Positions 45,601 through 58,000 of a stretch of 64,000 nucleotides of DNA are shown here, in pieces. The translations under genes and the position numbers were made by a program. Numbering within the stretch: position 1 is the stretch's first letter; each line of letters begins with the position of its first letter. The stretch is from assembly GCA_949752735.1 (NCBI GenBank), contig OX457036.1:255001-319000 (forward strand). Reading direction: 5' to 3'. Under the pieces are notes generated by a model. It was not told where the DNA came from. It saw only the letters and a program-made list of their open reading frames with translations, and made no database searches. This DNA is from Lumbricus terrestris (taxonomy: Eukaryota > Annelida > Clitellata > Crassiclitellata > Lumbricidae).

Positions 45601-45659
45601 TAATCATTCCAATCGCTCTGGTTGATCGATTAACCTCGAATTGATTGTTGGTCCTTCCA

Positions 45660-45749
45660 TCATCCTCATCATCTTCCTCTTCATCATCATCATGATCATG
45701 ATCCTGATCATCACCCTCATCCTCATTATCATCATCATCATCATCATCA

Positions 45750-45791
<42 letters not shown>

Positions 45792-45800
45792 TCTTCTTCA
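45660..45800 (+). repeat. (ATC)n and (GTC)n trinucleotide arrays
   Basis: CATCATCATC then CGTCGTCGTC. Confidence 0.95.
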
Positions 45801-45945
45801 TTATCTAGAGACTGGTAAAGTGGTGTGTAGGATGGCGCAGGGGTGGTTCATTTACACCACAGAGCAGCGAATAACATGAGGTCTAACTGAACGGTTAGAG
45901 TGGTTAAGTCAAAGGACGTTCGACCAAAATAGAAGAAAGACTGCA

Positions 45946-45950
<5 letters not shown>

Positions 45951-46021
<71 letters not shown>
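45951..46021 (+). repeat. (CTG)n, about 23 perfect units
   Basis: A pure CTG run with no interruption, not within a recognised exon. Confidence 0.97.
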
Positions 46022-46022
<1 letters not shown>

Positions 46023-46029
46023 AGTGTTT

Positions 46030-47700
46030 ATACGATGCTCTTCTTTATGGAGCAACGGATGCATTGTAAAACAGAATGGCGAAGAAGAAGAGGAGAATGT
46101 AGGTCAAGTGGATTCGGACCAATCGGCAGATGTGAAAACCGTTCAAACTATTCATATATTATAACTGAAACATATTCTAATTTTATTGGCAATGAAAGAT
46201 AAGGAATTAAAGTGCATTTCGTAACGCGACTCCTGATTGACCTAAAAACTGTCTTCATGCTCTTTTTGGGTCCTTAAAATAATTAGGTTAGTTGACATAA
46301 TATTTTAGTGTGTAATATTCCAACGTCAATTCTTCGTAGCTTTGTCGGACAAGAGGACAATGGGTTTGCTAGCCTAAAGCAGTGAGACAGTTCTATCATC
46401 GAGACCATTAAAAAAAACTATGCAAAGTTTGTGCTGATGAATTTCTACCCTAATATGTGTAACCTTGTAGGTTTTTGGGCGGAAATGTTTTATACATTAA
46501 AAGTAGATACCAAAACCAGTGGATTACTAGGACTGGAGTTGTTGAAACAGGTACCATCAGCTTATTTGTTTGTTTTTCGTATTTTCAGATTTGAGACGAA
46601 AGAACAAGGTAAGCAACTAAACCCTAAACGAGGATGTTAACCACACACACAGAACAAGCACTTTATATTGCGCCAAGTATTAACCTCGTCCGATCAAGCA
46701 GTGATCAAGCTGAGGAGCCGATGAAATCTGATTGCAGTGATTGGATAGAAGTTCTCCATTTCATTCATTAGTTCGATCGTTAATTCGTCAATTCACGATT
46801 TCATCAACGCATTCATTCACTCACTCGTTGATCAGAATTATAATTTCCGTTCATAAAAAACGACAACATTGTTGTTGTTGCTGTTGTTGTTGTCTGGTTT
46901 AGTTATCGTTTATTCTGTTTGCGCCGACCTCCTTTTATTTCTGTCGATGTTAGACTTGTCAGTTCTTGGCGCTTAGGAGAATACTAAAAGCACTGACCAT
47001 ACAGCCAATTGAGTAGGCCTACCAAGGCGCCAAGGTGCCAAGGCGCCAAAGTGCCAAATGCCATGCAAAGTACCAAAGTGCCAAATGGTCAAAGTGCCAA
47101 AGGGCGATATTGATTGTATGTGCCTGCAAAATGTCAATTCCACTTAGAGAGGGAGTCTGCCATTCACCCCGTTTCCCCCCTCTTCAGCAACAGTCGTTGC
47201 ACTCTATTATACTCGGCTGTCACACATAAAAGAATGGAATGTTCGTTTATTCAGTGACAAATTGTCAGAACGCTATTACAACAAGAATCATCTTGTGTAG
47301 GCTAAGCAATGGAGTTTACCGTTCTGACGTTTGAACCAATTGATAATTGAAGGGTTGAGGTTTTAAAAGATGCCCTGATGAAGCTACCGGCAGGGAATAG
47401 AGATTTCGGGGTCTCTTAGTTATCTGTCAAAGTTGAATTGAGTACACAAGTCATTTTGATGACTTCCGGGATCGAACAGTTCGCATCTGCACAAGCGGCG
47501 TAACACAGAAGAAGGAGAAGGAGGAACAGGAGGAGAAGGAGGAGGAGAGGAGGAAGAGAAGGAGGAGGAGGAGGAGGAGGAAGAGGAGAAGGAGGAGGAA
47601 GGGAGGAAGAGGAGGAGTGTTTGATTGAGAACAGTCATAGACAATGGACACATGGAATTAAGGTCACGTGGACGGGCAGACATGATTACGGAGGGCAGAA
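46030..47700. other. Mostly unique, no gene supported
   Basis: A 20-nt segment between TTTTCAG and GTAAGC (46590-46609) could be a microexon or chance. A GCCAAGGCGCCAAGGTGCCA repeat lies at 47025-47105 and a GGA tract at 47505-47620. Confidence 0.45.
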
Positions 47701-47760
47701 GGATGAACAGGCGGACGGACGGACGGACGGATGAAGGATGGACAGAAGGCAGTGTTAGGG

Positions 47761-47929
47761 CAGTGGCGTAGGCAAGGGGGGGTTTCGGGGGTTAAACCCC
47801 CCCCCCCATTGGCTCCGGAAAAAAGTTTTTTTAAGGTTATTTTTCCGTTTAAATAAGAAAAAATATCAAAAAACAGGGTTTCCGGCCATAAACCCCCCCC
47901 CCCATGAAAAATTCCTGGCTACGCCACTG
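47761..47929. mobile_element. hAT-type MITE K
   Basis: CAGTGGCGTAGGCAAGG / TGGCTACGCCACTG with TGTTAGGG duplicated at 47753-47760 and 47930-47937. 169 bp, rich in C and G runs near both ends. Confidence 0.88.
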
Positions 47930-48078
47930 TGTTAGGGTCAAGGTTCGAGGCAAGGTTACAGGTTCTAAATTAAACAACTTGTTACTGTTAGGACAATTAG
48001 TTCAATTAATGGCAAGTCCACGTCGATCTGCAATAGGCTAATAAGGGATGAATGATCTATAATATGCTGCTAACCCTT

Positions 48079-48776
48079 CGTCGCCTGAGAATTATCTTCG
48101 CGTATGTCCACTTTTGTGAATTCCGAGAAAAACGAGGCAGAAGTTTCGCAACTTTGGACGCCAAAAAAATATTCAGTGCAATAAAACTTCAGGCAAAGAC
48201 GTCATATTAAAGCATCGACATTAATTAAAGGATGTTGCATTAAAATTTAGCTGAAACTTAGAATGTTTTTTTGTGAAATTTTGGAAAATGTTGTATAAAA
48301 TGGATTTAAATCAATTGCAAGTCATTCTGACGAGAAAAAATTTGAAAAAATTCAAATAATAAAAGAAAGCAATACACAATCATTTGCGACTTTGTTCGTT
48401 TCAATTTTCGCAAGTCTAATACCCTTTTTTAATAAAAGAACGTTTTTCATTCCCTGGACATACGACACTATGATACAACGAAGTGGGATGTCGTATCTCC
48501 TTCGTCCAATCAACGACGAGTTTTCTCGGACATGCGACAATGCACTTTTAAACCGTGCACTGGAGATACGGCAAAATAAATTGGAGATACGACAAAACAA
48601 CACTGAAATTGGACATACGACAAGTAGGCTAGTTTTCGTTGAATATCTTTAAAACAACTTGTCGTATCTCCTAACGGTTAACAGTGAAGAAAAATAAACA
48701 ATTTTTTGCTACAAATCAAGTCTAAACTCGATTTTGAAAAAACATGGACATACGCGAAGATAATTCTGAGGCGACG
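48079..48776. mobile_element. TIR element with repeated GATACGACA words
   Basis: The ends are 32-bp inverted repeats with one mismatch (CGTCGCCTGAGAATTATCTT at the left). The interior carries GGACATACGACA, GGAGATACGACA, GATACGGCA and their reverse several times. No clear target duplication. Confidence 0.7.
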
Positions 48777-48989
48777 CTTCGGAAATGTCTGAGTTCCTTC
48801 TTGGACGGTGGTGGAGTGATATCTGAATGGCATGAATCTCTTATTCGGATCCACCTCCTTGACTCCAGAACAGCATTGTACATTCAGACCATTGTCCTGG
48901 CATAATTATTTGAGGATATCGATGGTGAGGACGCTGAAACACGGTTTGAGAAAGTGGAAGTGAGTCGGAAGAAGAAAGCGCAGACAACG

Positions 48990-49280
48990 GATGGAGAAGT
49001 GGAGGAGCAGAGAGGAGAGGAGAGGAGAAGTGGAGGAGCAGAGAGGAGAGGAGAAGTGGAGGAACAGAGAGGAGAGGAGAAGGGGAGGAGCAGAGAGGAG
49101 AGGAGAAGTGGAGGAGCAGAGAGGAGAGGAGAAGTGGAGGAGCAGAGAGGAGAGGAGAAGTGGAGGAGCAGAGAGGCGAGGAGAAGTGGAGGAGCAGAGA
49201 GGAGAGGAGAAGTGGAGGAGCAGAGAGGAGAGGAGAAGTGGAGGAGCAGAGAGGAGAGGAGAAGTGGAGGAGCAGAGAGG
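48990..49280 (+). repeat. Purine minisatellite
   Basis: Units such as GGAGAAGTGGAGGAGCAGAGA, about 26 bp, some eleven copies, continuing into looser GGAGAGGAG repeats to 49390. Confidence 0.9.
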
Positions 49281-49875
49281 ATAGCAGGTGAATAGGAGAG
49301 GAGAGCAGGTGAATAGGAGAGGAGAGGAGCTGAGTAGGAGAGGAGAACAGCTGAGTAGAAGAGGAGAGCAGGTGAGTAAAAGAGGAGACTCAGCAGTCAG
49401 TTAGCTGATGAAGGAGAGATGGGTCTTTGCATAGACTGGTGGTAATCTTGTCTTCAAAGACAAAGGAAAAAGGAAGAGAGAAGGACGAAGAGGAAGAGGC
49501 CAGAGGCTGTTGCTCAGTTCAATGCACTGCAGAGTATTTTACTGGTGGAGATAATTTTCTGTCTAAACAACTAAGCAGATGTTGAGGGTGGATGGCGAAA
49601 AAACCTACTCGTCTGTTATAATAGGGTACCATTCGAAAGACGTCTTCTCCATTCTCCATTGTGTGTGAATCACTTCCTCAGTCTCTATATACATATAATC
49701 ATATATGTATGTAAAATATATATGTATAATTATATATTTTATGTATATATATCTGGGCTACAATATCTGCACAACTGCCTATACAATGGGTAAGGGTTAG
49801 GTTTTGTCTACCTAGACGACAGATAAAAGTGTTGACGCTGTTGCTGTGTCAATTGAGTTTTTCAGAGAGGCATGA

Positions 49876-50048
<173 letters not shown>

Positions 50049-50154
50049 GATAGGCCTTGTACTACTGCGGCCCACTAGGCCTAGGCCTAAGAGAGAGAGC
50101 TAGGCTTGCACTACTATCGTATTCTAGGCTTAAGCTGTTGTCTGATTTTTACAG

Positions 50155-50205
50155 ACTCTACAGTTCTCATCTGATGCTCCAGTTGGCCTGAAGGAATTTG
50201 AAACG
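50155..50205 (+). CDS. Candidate exon upstream of collagen helix, 51 nt
   Basis: A pyrimidine-rich acceptor (TGATTTTTACAG) and donor ACG/GTGAGT bound an open phase-0 segment, TLQFSSDAPVGLKEFET. It resembles the short variable exons between propeptide and helix of fibrillar collagens, but no homology is claimed. Confidence 0.4.
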
Positions 50206-50365
50206 GTGAGTGTATGAATAAAAATTTAGACGTAGTTCGTTGCCCATCTTTGTACTCTGGACTTCTCTCTTCAACTCAGATCTGTCTGTCTTGTCTATCA
50301 TTGCACCTGTCAGTCTGTCAGACCGCGCCTGCCTCTCTCTCTCTCTCTCTGTCTGTCTGTCTTTC

Positions 50366-50411
<46 letters not shown>

Positions 50412-50754
50412 ACTGTCTCTGACTATATTCGAGCATGCGCGTGCAAGTGAGCCTGTAATTGGTACAAGTGAAAGGAGTAGCCTAGCCCAATCGGATTGGG
50501 AAGGTAATAGTTGGGTGTGGAGTGTGGACTGCGCCTGCAATGACATTGAGCTAAGCTGTCCCTCCTAACGTTAATCTCTTTTGGAAATGGGAGACAAACT
50601 TTGAGTCGTTGGTTCCAATCCCCCCCCTGCGCCACCTTACCTGATTTTGTGAAGAAACTCTCCATCTCAAAAATGAATAGTGTAATAAATATAATAAAGT
50701 AGGAAGGAAAGTAAAACGGTGATGATATGCGTATCGTCCCGACCCGAACCACCA

Positions 50755-50875
50755 CGAATTACTCTCACGGACAACCCTTCTAACTCAACGCAGCGCTCGT
50801 GAATAAGCCGGTGCCCCGCGCTTGGTTTTCGAGTGGCGCTTTAGAAATCTCGAGTTTACGATTACGATTACGATC
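50755..50875 (+). mobile_element. Retroposon 3' tail (second tail type)
   Basis: This is the partner of 8590-8690, sharing GTGAATAAGC, GGTGCCCCGC and TTTCGAGTGGCGCTTTAGAA. It ends in (GATTAC)n. Confidence 0.55.
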
Positions 50876-50947
50876 GTAAATGTGCATGAGTGAACATTAG
50901 AAAGGTTGAGAGAATTAAAGGGAACTTCTGAAAGGTCATTCATAGGT

Positions 50948-51050
50948 CATTCACAGTAGTTATGTAACTAAGCAAAGGTCTCCATCGTCCGTGTACTGTC
51001 ATTCACAGTAGTTATGTAACTAAGCAAAGGTCTCCATCGTCCGTGTACTA
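50948..51050 (+). repeat. Near-perfect direct duplication of ~51 bp
   Basis: CATTCACAGTAGTTATGTAA to CATCGTCCGTGTACT occurs twice in tandem without visible change, indicating a recent event. Confidence 0.85.
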
Positions 51051-52364
51051 ATGCTTTTTAGCTTAGTAAGTTAATAAGAAGAAATGAGAGTCAATGTTAG
51101 CACATCATCATTGGTCATTGTTGTGAGGAAAGACTGCAGCCGTGAATTCGTCTTCGATTCCTACTATCCATGCTCGATCAATCACCAGACATTCTCTCGC
51201 TCTCTCTCTCTGTTTCTCTCTATCTCTCTCACTCTGTCTGTCTCTGTCTGTCTCTCCCTCCCTCCCTCTGTCCGTCTGTCTGTCTGTCTCTCTCTCCAGT
51301 TCCGGTTTCTCTCTGCACTTCCACCGCCACCCTTCCGTCTCAATAGCCAATGCCGCCCACGCCGCTGGCTAAGTTCAACCGACGGAGTCCTATGCATGTA
51401 TGTGTGTGTGTGCGTGCGTTTGACTGTGTGCGACTATGCGTGTGTGTGAGTGTGCGTTTGTCTGTCTGTGTGCGTGTGAGTGTGTGTTTGTGCGTTGAGT
51501 CTGGTGCAATAGTTTGCCAACGTCTGTTGCACATCTCACTCGGTTCAGTGTTTTCATAAAATGCAAACGATAAACACGACAACGACCTCGATCCATGGAT
51601 CCTATCTTCCACCACCTCCTCCTTCTCTTCTTCCTTCTCCTCCTCCTCTTCTTCCTTCTCCTCAGTCTCCTCCTCCTTCTCCATCTCCTCCATGGATTAG
51701 ACCAATCCACGTCTCCTCTCTATTCCCTTCTCCTCTCCATTACTCCATTAATCGTTTCGTTCAGTAAGTCTATATTATTTTTTTTTCTGAGCTGTTCATC
51801 GCTGTAAGACTTTTTTTGTCAGACTGTGAAAGAAGTGAAGCAGCAGATTCTTCTTCTTCTAATCGACCAGAGATACGTACTTTGCTGTCTGTTGCACAGA
51901 TTTCGATGCTACAATGACTAACTACAGTCTAACACACTCCATCGTAATATTATTATTTTCAGGAAAATAAGATGAGCGATAATAAATAATATTCTACCAT
52001 TTCGGTTCCATTGCGGCATCTGCGTTTGACAGACTGCTTTGCTTTCACCGCATTCAACAAATTGAATCACAACGATCCTCGACCAGGCGCCAACTTTTAG
52101 CTAACGAAACCATCTTCTCTCTCTGTCTCTGTCTCTGCTTCTGTCTCTGCTTGTCTGTCTCTTTATCTGTTTCAGTGCTGCTCTGTACGTTATGAACAGC
52201 AGCAGCAGACTGACAATATTATATTTGTCGGATAACTTTGGTAGTGTGCATACTTTGGTGCAAATCTCATATTGAATTAGAACAAACGAAAAGTCATGAC
52301 TTGAAATAGTTTTCCATTAAATTAGATTATAAATAATGTCTGCACCGTCGAACGATTCTTGTAG

Positions 52365-52421
52365 ATTGAGTCAGAGTTGAAGAATCAAGGAGGTCGAGGT
52401 GATCGACAAATCGTCGCTCAG
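52365..52421 (+). CDS. Candidate exon upstream of collagen helix, 57 nt
   Basis: The acceptor is GATTCTTGTAG and the donor CAG/GTAGGC. It is phase 0 and encodes IESELKNQGGRGDRQIVAQ. It is flanked by good splice sites in otherwise non-coding DNA. Belonging to the collagen gene is inferred from strand, phase and distance. Confidence 0.4.
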
Positions 52422-52528
52422 GTAGGCTAATATTAATTATTCCTACTGCTGTTGTCATAGTGCGAAAGAGAATTCAAGGAGTTTTTACTGCATGGAAGCA
52501 TCCACTGATTAGAGGAGTCATTAGATTA

Positions 52529-53430
52529 GGGGAAGCCGGAGTCATTTCGGCCATTTTTCTTATTTTTTTTATAAATTGAAACGGGTTGACTGCTAAAATT
52601 AAATAAAATCACAACCAAGTAAAGCAAGATAGGGATAATATACTGCAAGGTTACTTTTTGGGAAAGAGGAAGGCATTTGCAGGGAAAACATTTATGGTGA
52701 ATTTTAGGCCGGTTTTACCCCGGTATAGGCCTACGGGGTGAATTCGGCCAACACGGTTAATTTGATCTTCACAACAAACCAGACGAGGTATATGTGGCGG
52801 TCCACACCGAAATCAGCATATTTAGGGGAAAAGTATGTTTTTTTATTTTTTATTTTGTGCAGAATTTGATAAAAAAAAAATTAAAAACTTATTTTGATTT
52901 TTTTAAACACATGTTTTAGAACTATTTTAATGCTTATGGTTATATTTTACATTAAAACTTGGTATATTGGTACAAAATATGAAGTCATTATATTAAAATA
53001 GGCACATATGTGCCATTCCTGACATCTCTGGGGTAAATACGTCCACATGGCCGAATTTACCCCGACCCACCCACCCTCCATAACAATCTTAACGACCATG
53101 GACCGCATTTTTGGATCATGAATTTGGATAACCAAACTGGCAACAAATATATTGTTTTGCAGAATAAAAAGCAAATAATTAACATTTGAACAAGATTACC
53201 TTCAATTCTTAACTTTCACTGTCAGAGTATGGATAAGTGGATTAAGCTCGAACTCATTGTTTTGGCTTTTAGCAAATTATACTCGCATAAAAGCAAAACT
53301 ATCTCGATAAACATACTTAATATGATATTATACGCTAGATGGCAGCATTAAAATCTTCCTATGCCCACTAGTTTCCTCGAAATCACCCTGGCCGAATTTA
53401 CCCCGTGGCCGAAATTATCCGGTCTTCCCC
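52529..53430. mobile_element. TA-flanked TIR element
   Basis: GGGGAAGCCGG at the left, CCGGTCTTCCCC at the right, with TA outside each. The outer flanks ATTAGATTA / TAATCTAAT are also inverted. Inside, CCGAATTTACCCC recurs in both orientations. Terminus resembles 55362-55777. Confidence 0.7.
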
Positions 53431-54059
53431 TAATCTAATCAAAGGTCAGACAGACAGAGTAAATAATATTAAGCTTATTGGAAGAGTGTTATTTGCGACA
53501 ATGTAACAAATTGAATGAAGATCAATGTCGGAGACACAAATCGAGATAATTGAAGTTAAAAACGAAAAAAATGAATAAAAACCGAATAGAACGCCATTTT
53601 GTTCAGCCGAAATAGACCGAAAAAAATAGAGAAAACGGAAAAATAAAAACATCTGGATTTTGTAACAACTTGTAGCCTAAAGCAGTTTTAAATAATAAAA
53701 AAACCTTTGTTTACGCAATTTAATTCTAATCAGCAACGAAATAACACAAATTTATTGTTTTATTCTTTATAAATTTGGTTCAATAAGAAATTGGAATTTT
53801 AAAATATTAAAAACTTTTTGGAAATTTCAATTGCAAACTCAAATCTATTATAGTCGTTGCTGAAATAAACATTAACAGTTAAAACTTAGCCTAAACCTTG
53901 TGGACTGCAATTAAAAATTGCACTTAACATTTTGTGCTTACTGTAGGCTATATAAGAATTTGAAATCAAATAAAAATAAAAAACATTTAATTTTTCAAAT
54001 GATGACGCTGAAACGGTAAAGTTAGCTGCATCCTTTAAAATCACGGAGACAGCGGCATA

Positions 54060-54210
54060 GGGACTTCGAGCAAGTCCTTCACTTGCAATTGCTCGTGCAC
54101 TTCGGCGTGAAATTATGACGCGTTGTCTTCGCTTTAGTCGGGAGCGCCTCTGAGTAGCGAGCTTGAAGGGGCGCTATAGCAAATGCGAGAAATAAATAAA
54201 TAAAGGTATC
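54060..54210 (+). mobile_element. 5'-truncated SINE
   Basis: It has the body (CAAGTCCTTCACTTGCAATT) and tail (GGGAGCGCCTCTGAGTAG, CTTGAAGGGGCGCTATAGC) of the family above, then (AAAT)n. The tRNA head is missing. Confidence 0.75.
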
Positions 54211-54583
54211 AAGCGAGTATAAAATTAATGAAATGATTACAGACAGTAAATGAGTAAATCCTATACAAAAAACTGAGGAAAAATAAATGAAAGACCAAGA
54301 GATGGAATTTTCTGCGAAGAATAAAAAAATCGAAAATTGGTTTCTTGCAACAGTTATTATCAACGCATTTTGTCCAATCATCTGATCAGCTGCTGCCTCT
54401 CATTATTTACTTGACTTGGCTATAGTTGTGGTTTAATGCGTCGACCGCAAGCGACAGAAAATATTGCGCTAGAAAGTCGTGAATTATTATTATTATGTGA
54501 ACTGGTCTACCAACGTCTTCTGCTCGGAGATTGTCACGGATCATTTTAGTAATCAGTTCATTTGTTGTATTGCTGGTGTACAG

Positions 54584-54694
54584 GATAGCGATGGGTCATC
54601 GTTCTGGGAAGAGTCGTTGATGCAAGCCGACCAAAAATCCGGACCAGCATGGAGACCACATCCGATTACAGGCGGGGTTAGAATAGTCTTTAAA
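54584..54694 (+). CDS. Candidate non-collagenous exon upstream of the triple helix, 111 nt
   Basis: GGTGTACAG precedes and AAA/GTAACT follows. It is phase 0 at both ends and encodes DSDGSSFWEESLMQADQKSG, then PAWRPHPITGGVRIVFK. Phase and position fit a linker or propeptide segment of the collagen gene, but there is no recognised domain. A donor after GGCGGG (GTTAGA) is an alternative. Confidence 0.35.
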
Positions 54695-54999
54695 GTAACT
54701 GAGACGATCTTCTTAAAGTATACGCACGTGTTCGCAGCACACACGAGGCAGACACGATTCTGATATTTTATGAGATGTGGTCTATCTTTCTATAGTTCTA
54801 AAACTATACAAAGCATGTTTAGTGCACGCTAATGCAATTCTTCAAAAAGGAGTCACCAAGAAGAAGACCTTGGATTATTCTATGAATTATCATATTATTA
54901 AGATTCATTGGAAGCGATTAGAGTGATGTGACTTCCCTGATTCGTCGGGTATCTCTCTCGCCATTCGCATTTTTCATATTATCTTGTCGTCTTTTTCAG

Positions 55000-55044
55000 G
55001 GTTCCGCTGGTCCCCGAGGACCTCCAGGAGGCCCAGGCCTACCG
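55000..55044 (+). CDS. Collagen exon 1 of those seen, 45 nt
   Basis: CTTTTTCAG precedes and GTAGGT follows. It encodes [15 protein letters not shown], five triplets. Confidence 0.9.
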
Positions 55045-58000
55045 GTAGGTCACCATTGTCTATAAGTATAATTATTATAATTATCTTGTTAACCAGCATG
55101 CAGTCGCCTTTTCGCTTCTTAATATCATAGTCGTCTGAATTCAATCCATGCCATATCCTGCTGCGGAATATCACTGAATAGAAATTGCAGGCTTCATTTT
55201 AAATTCAGTAATACATAGAATGTATAGAAATGTTTGAATATTTTAAATTCAGGTGTGATTTTATTCTACTTTTACGGATTTCATATCGGATGGCGGCTCC
55301 AGGTTTTACGCTGCATCCTTTGCTGCAGCGCTCCATGCTATCTACGCGATCTCTGCCAGTAGGGGAGACCGGGGCTGGTTGCAACATGTGTTGGTTGCAA
55401 CACCATCGATATTTCGGCGCTACATAATAGCAACTCAAAATTAAGCAAACCAGTTTGTAAAGAATACATTTTAGGCCAATGTGTCCTAATTTCATGGAAA
55501 GCAATTGATAATGACTACCGAAAAATAAGAATATTCATTTTTGGCAACCGAAAGTAAATTTTTCGGTTTTTTGTTTTTTCGTTATACAGCCGAATGTTTT
55601 GAAGAAATATTTTTCTGCTTGGTTCTATAAGTTGGACAAGTAATTAAGCTTGAAAATGCATTTAGTAATTTTATTTTTAATCAGCGCCGTCAAAATTTTG
55701 GTTTATAACACTGTCTAGGCATTGCTTCGGGGTTGGTCACAACATTTTTTTCGGGGATGGTTGCAACATGTCTCCCCTAACTCCCAGTTTCAGATGTTCT
55801 AACGCATCGCATTCATCGTTCTGCGACGACGGAAGAGGCGCTTAGCTCCATCGCTTGGGTGGTAGTAAACGCCGAGCTTTTTGGCCCATCCAACTGGAAT
55901 GCGCATAATTATCATCGGTGACCAATTAAACTTGTTTTATAAATCAATCAAGTTTTTCTGTATAGTGACTGAATGCATAATAAATAACTGTAGGACTATA
56001 ATTGTGGATTGCTTTTTCAGGGACCTCAAGGTTATCCAGGACAGAGAGGAGAACCAGGAGAAACCGGGTCAATGGTCAGTGTCGCATTTCTTCTTATGAT
56101 CTTTGCCGTGAAACTGATGACTGAATGTTTGTGAGACTCGTAGTTTCTCTTCGGTCGAAGGTCGCTTCGTTTGTTTCACAATCTAACTTTAAGTGGTCGA
56201 AATGGTGACGACGGCGCATGGTGCTGAGCGCAAATACGGAGCTTGAATTGCATGACACGGAATCATTTTCGTGGGAGATTAGAAAAACGCGAGTGAAAGC
56301 AAGACATACAGGAAGTGGGATAAGAAAGAAAACGGGATGGACCGAAAGATGGAGAAAGAGCTAGAAAGAAGACGAGATGGATTTATAGAGACATAGACAG
56401 AGACATAGACATAGACATAGACATAGACATAGACATAGACAGAGACATAGACAGAGACATAGACAGAGACATAGACAGAGACATAGACAGAGACATAGAC
56501 AGAGACAGAGACATAGACAGAGACATAGACAATTAGACATAGACAGAGACATAGACATAGACAGAGACATAGACAGAGACATAGACATAGACAGAGACAT
56601 AGACATAGACATAGACAGAGACATAGACATAGACAGAGACATAGACAATTAGACATAGACATAGACAGAGACAGAGACATAGACAGAGACATAGACATAG
56701 ACAGAGACATAGACATAGACAGAGACAGAGACATAGACATAGACATAGACAGAGACATAGACAGAGACATAGACATAGATTTAAAAACAAATCAGACTGA
56801 CTTTGATGAATCATAAGAAGAACAAAAACCACTATCGACTTTAAAGCCTGCGTTTTTCTGTAGGCCTATGCTGTAAAGATTTGTGATCATTATAATAGTT
56901 TGGTAAATGTGTCTAGACTAAGTGTATTCGTAGTCTGTTTGCAAGTAGCCTAATGTCACCGAGGTCGGCTGCATTTGCTGTGTTTTGTGTTGGTCATTGA
57001 AAACAGGGTCCGCAGGGAATTCGAGGACCTCCCGGCTCACCTGGACTGCCAGGAAGTGATGTAAGCACCGTTAAATTGATGTTTTCGTTATCTATGTATC
57101 ATTCTGTCCTGTGTCCTGCCTTCAATTAATTATCTGACTTAGAACCTCTGAACATTATCCTCATTTCTTCCTCTGATTGGCGAGTTTCTGTTTGTTTTAC
57201 TCAATTGTGGGATTTCAGATTTAAAAAATGTTTAGACCCCTTGCATAATTGATCGAATTCTACAGCAAAACTGTCTTAATAATTATGAACAGCAGTCGAC
57301 AATCTCGCTTGCAATACAACCTTACGTTACCTTAGAGCTTAGTCCCTCCTTGAGCAGCTCCGGCAGCCTCCTCACACGCAAAACCTTGGCCATTGTTAAA
57401 ATCTATCTATAGAGAATTTGTGTCGAAGAATGATAGGCTATTATAACTGAAGGAGACGAGTATTCGAGACGTGGGAAGTAACTGCAGGATATTCACAGAT
57501 CCACTGGGTCCTTGTCTCGCATAGAATCGACTTTGACGATGCTGTATTCTCCGGTTTGGTCTCTCTCTCTCTCTTTCTAACTCTGTCTCTCTATCTCTGT
57601 CTCTCTATGTCTCTCTGTCTGTGCCTCTGTCTGTCTCTGTCTTTGTCTCTCTCTTTCTTTCTCTCTATGTCTCTGTCTGTCTGTCGGTCTTGTCTGTCTC
57701 TCTCTCTCTTTAATCTCGAAATTGCAGTTTGTTCTAAATGTCTGCTGACTGAGGGACTGCCACCATCCCATCTCAGATTCAGGTAGCCTATATCTCTGCC
57801 TCATCCGTTTCCGAAGCAAGTCTCTTCGATAGGATGCCAATGATATGTAGGCCTATCCCTACTGTCTTTCCTCGGATGGTTCGTCCACTAAGACAACAGA
57901 AGAGCAGTGTTGCGATTGTTGGCCATCTATTCTGGAGTAGTCTTCCTGTTGAGATCTGAGGTCCAGCGAATCGGTCTGTCACCATCTTGATTCCTGCTTG

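Noticed and set aside
56279..56832. Three long minus-strand ORFs of CLCLCL and SMSMSL
   Set aside because: Translation of GACATA/GACAGA hexamers inside an intron.
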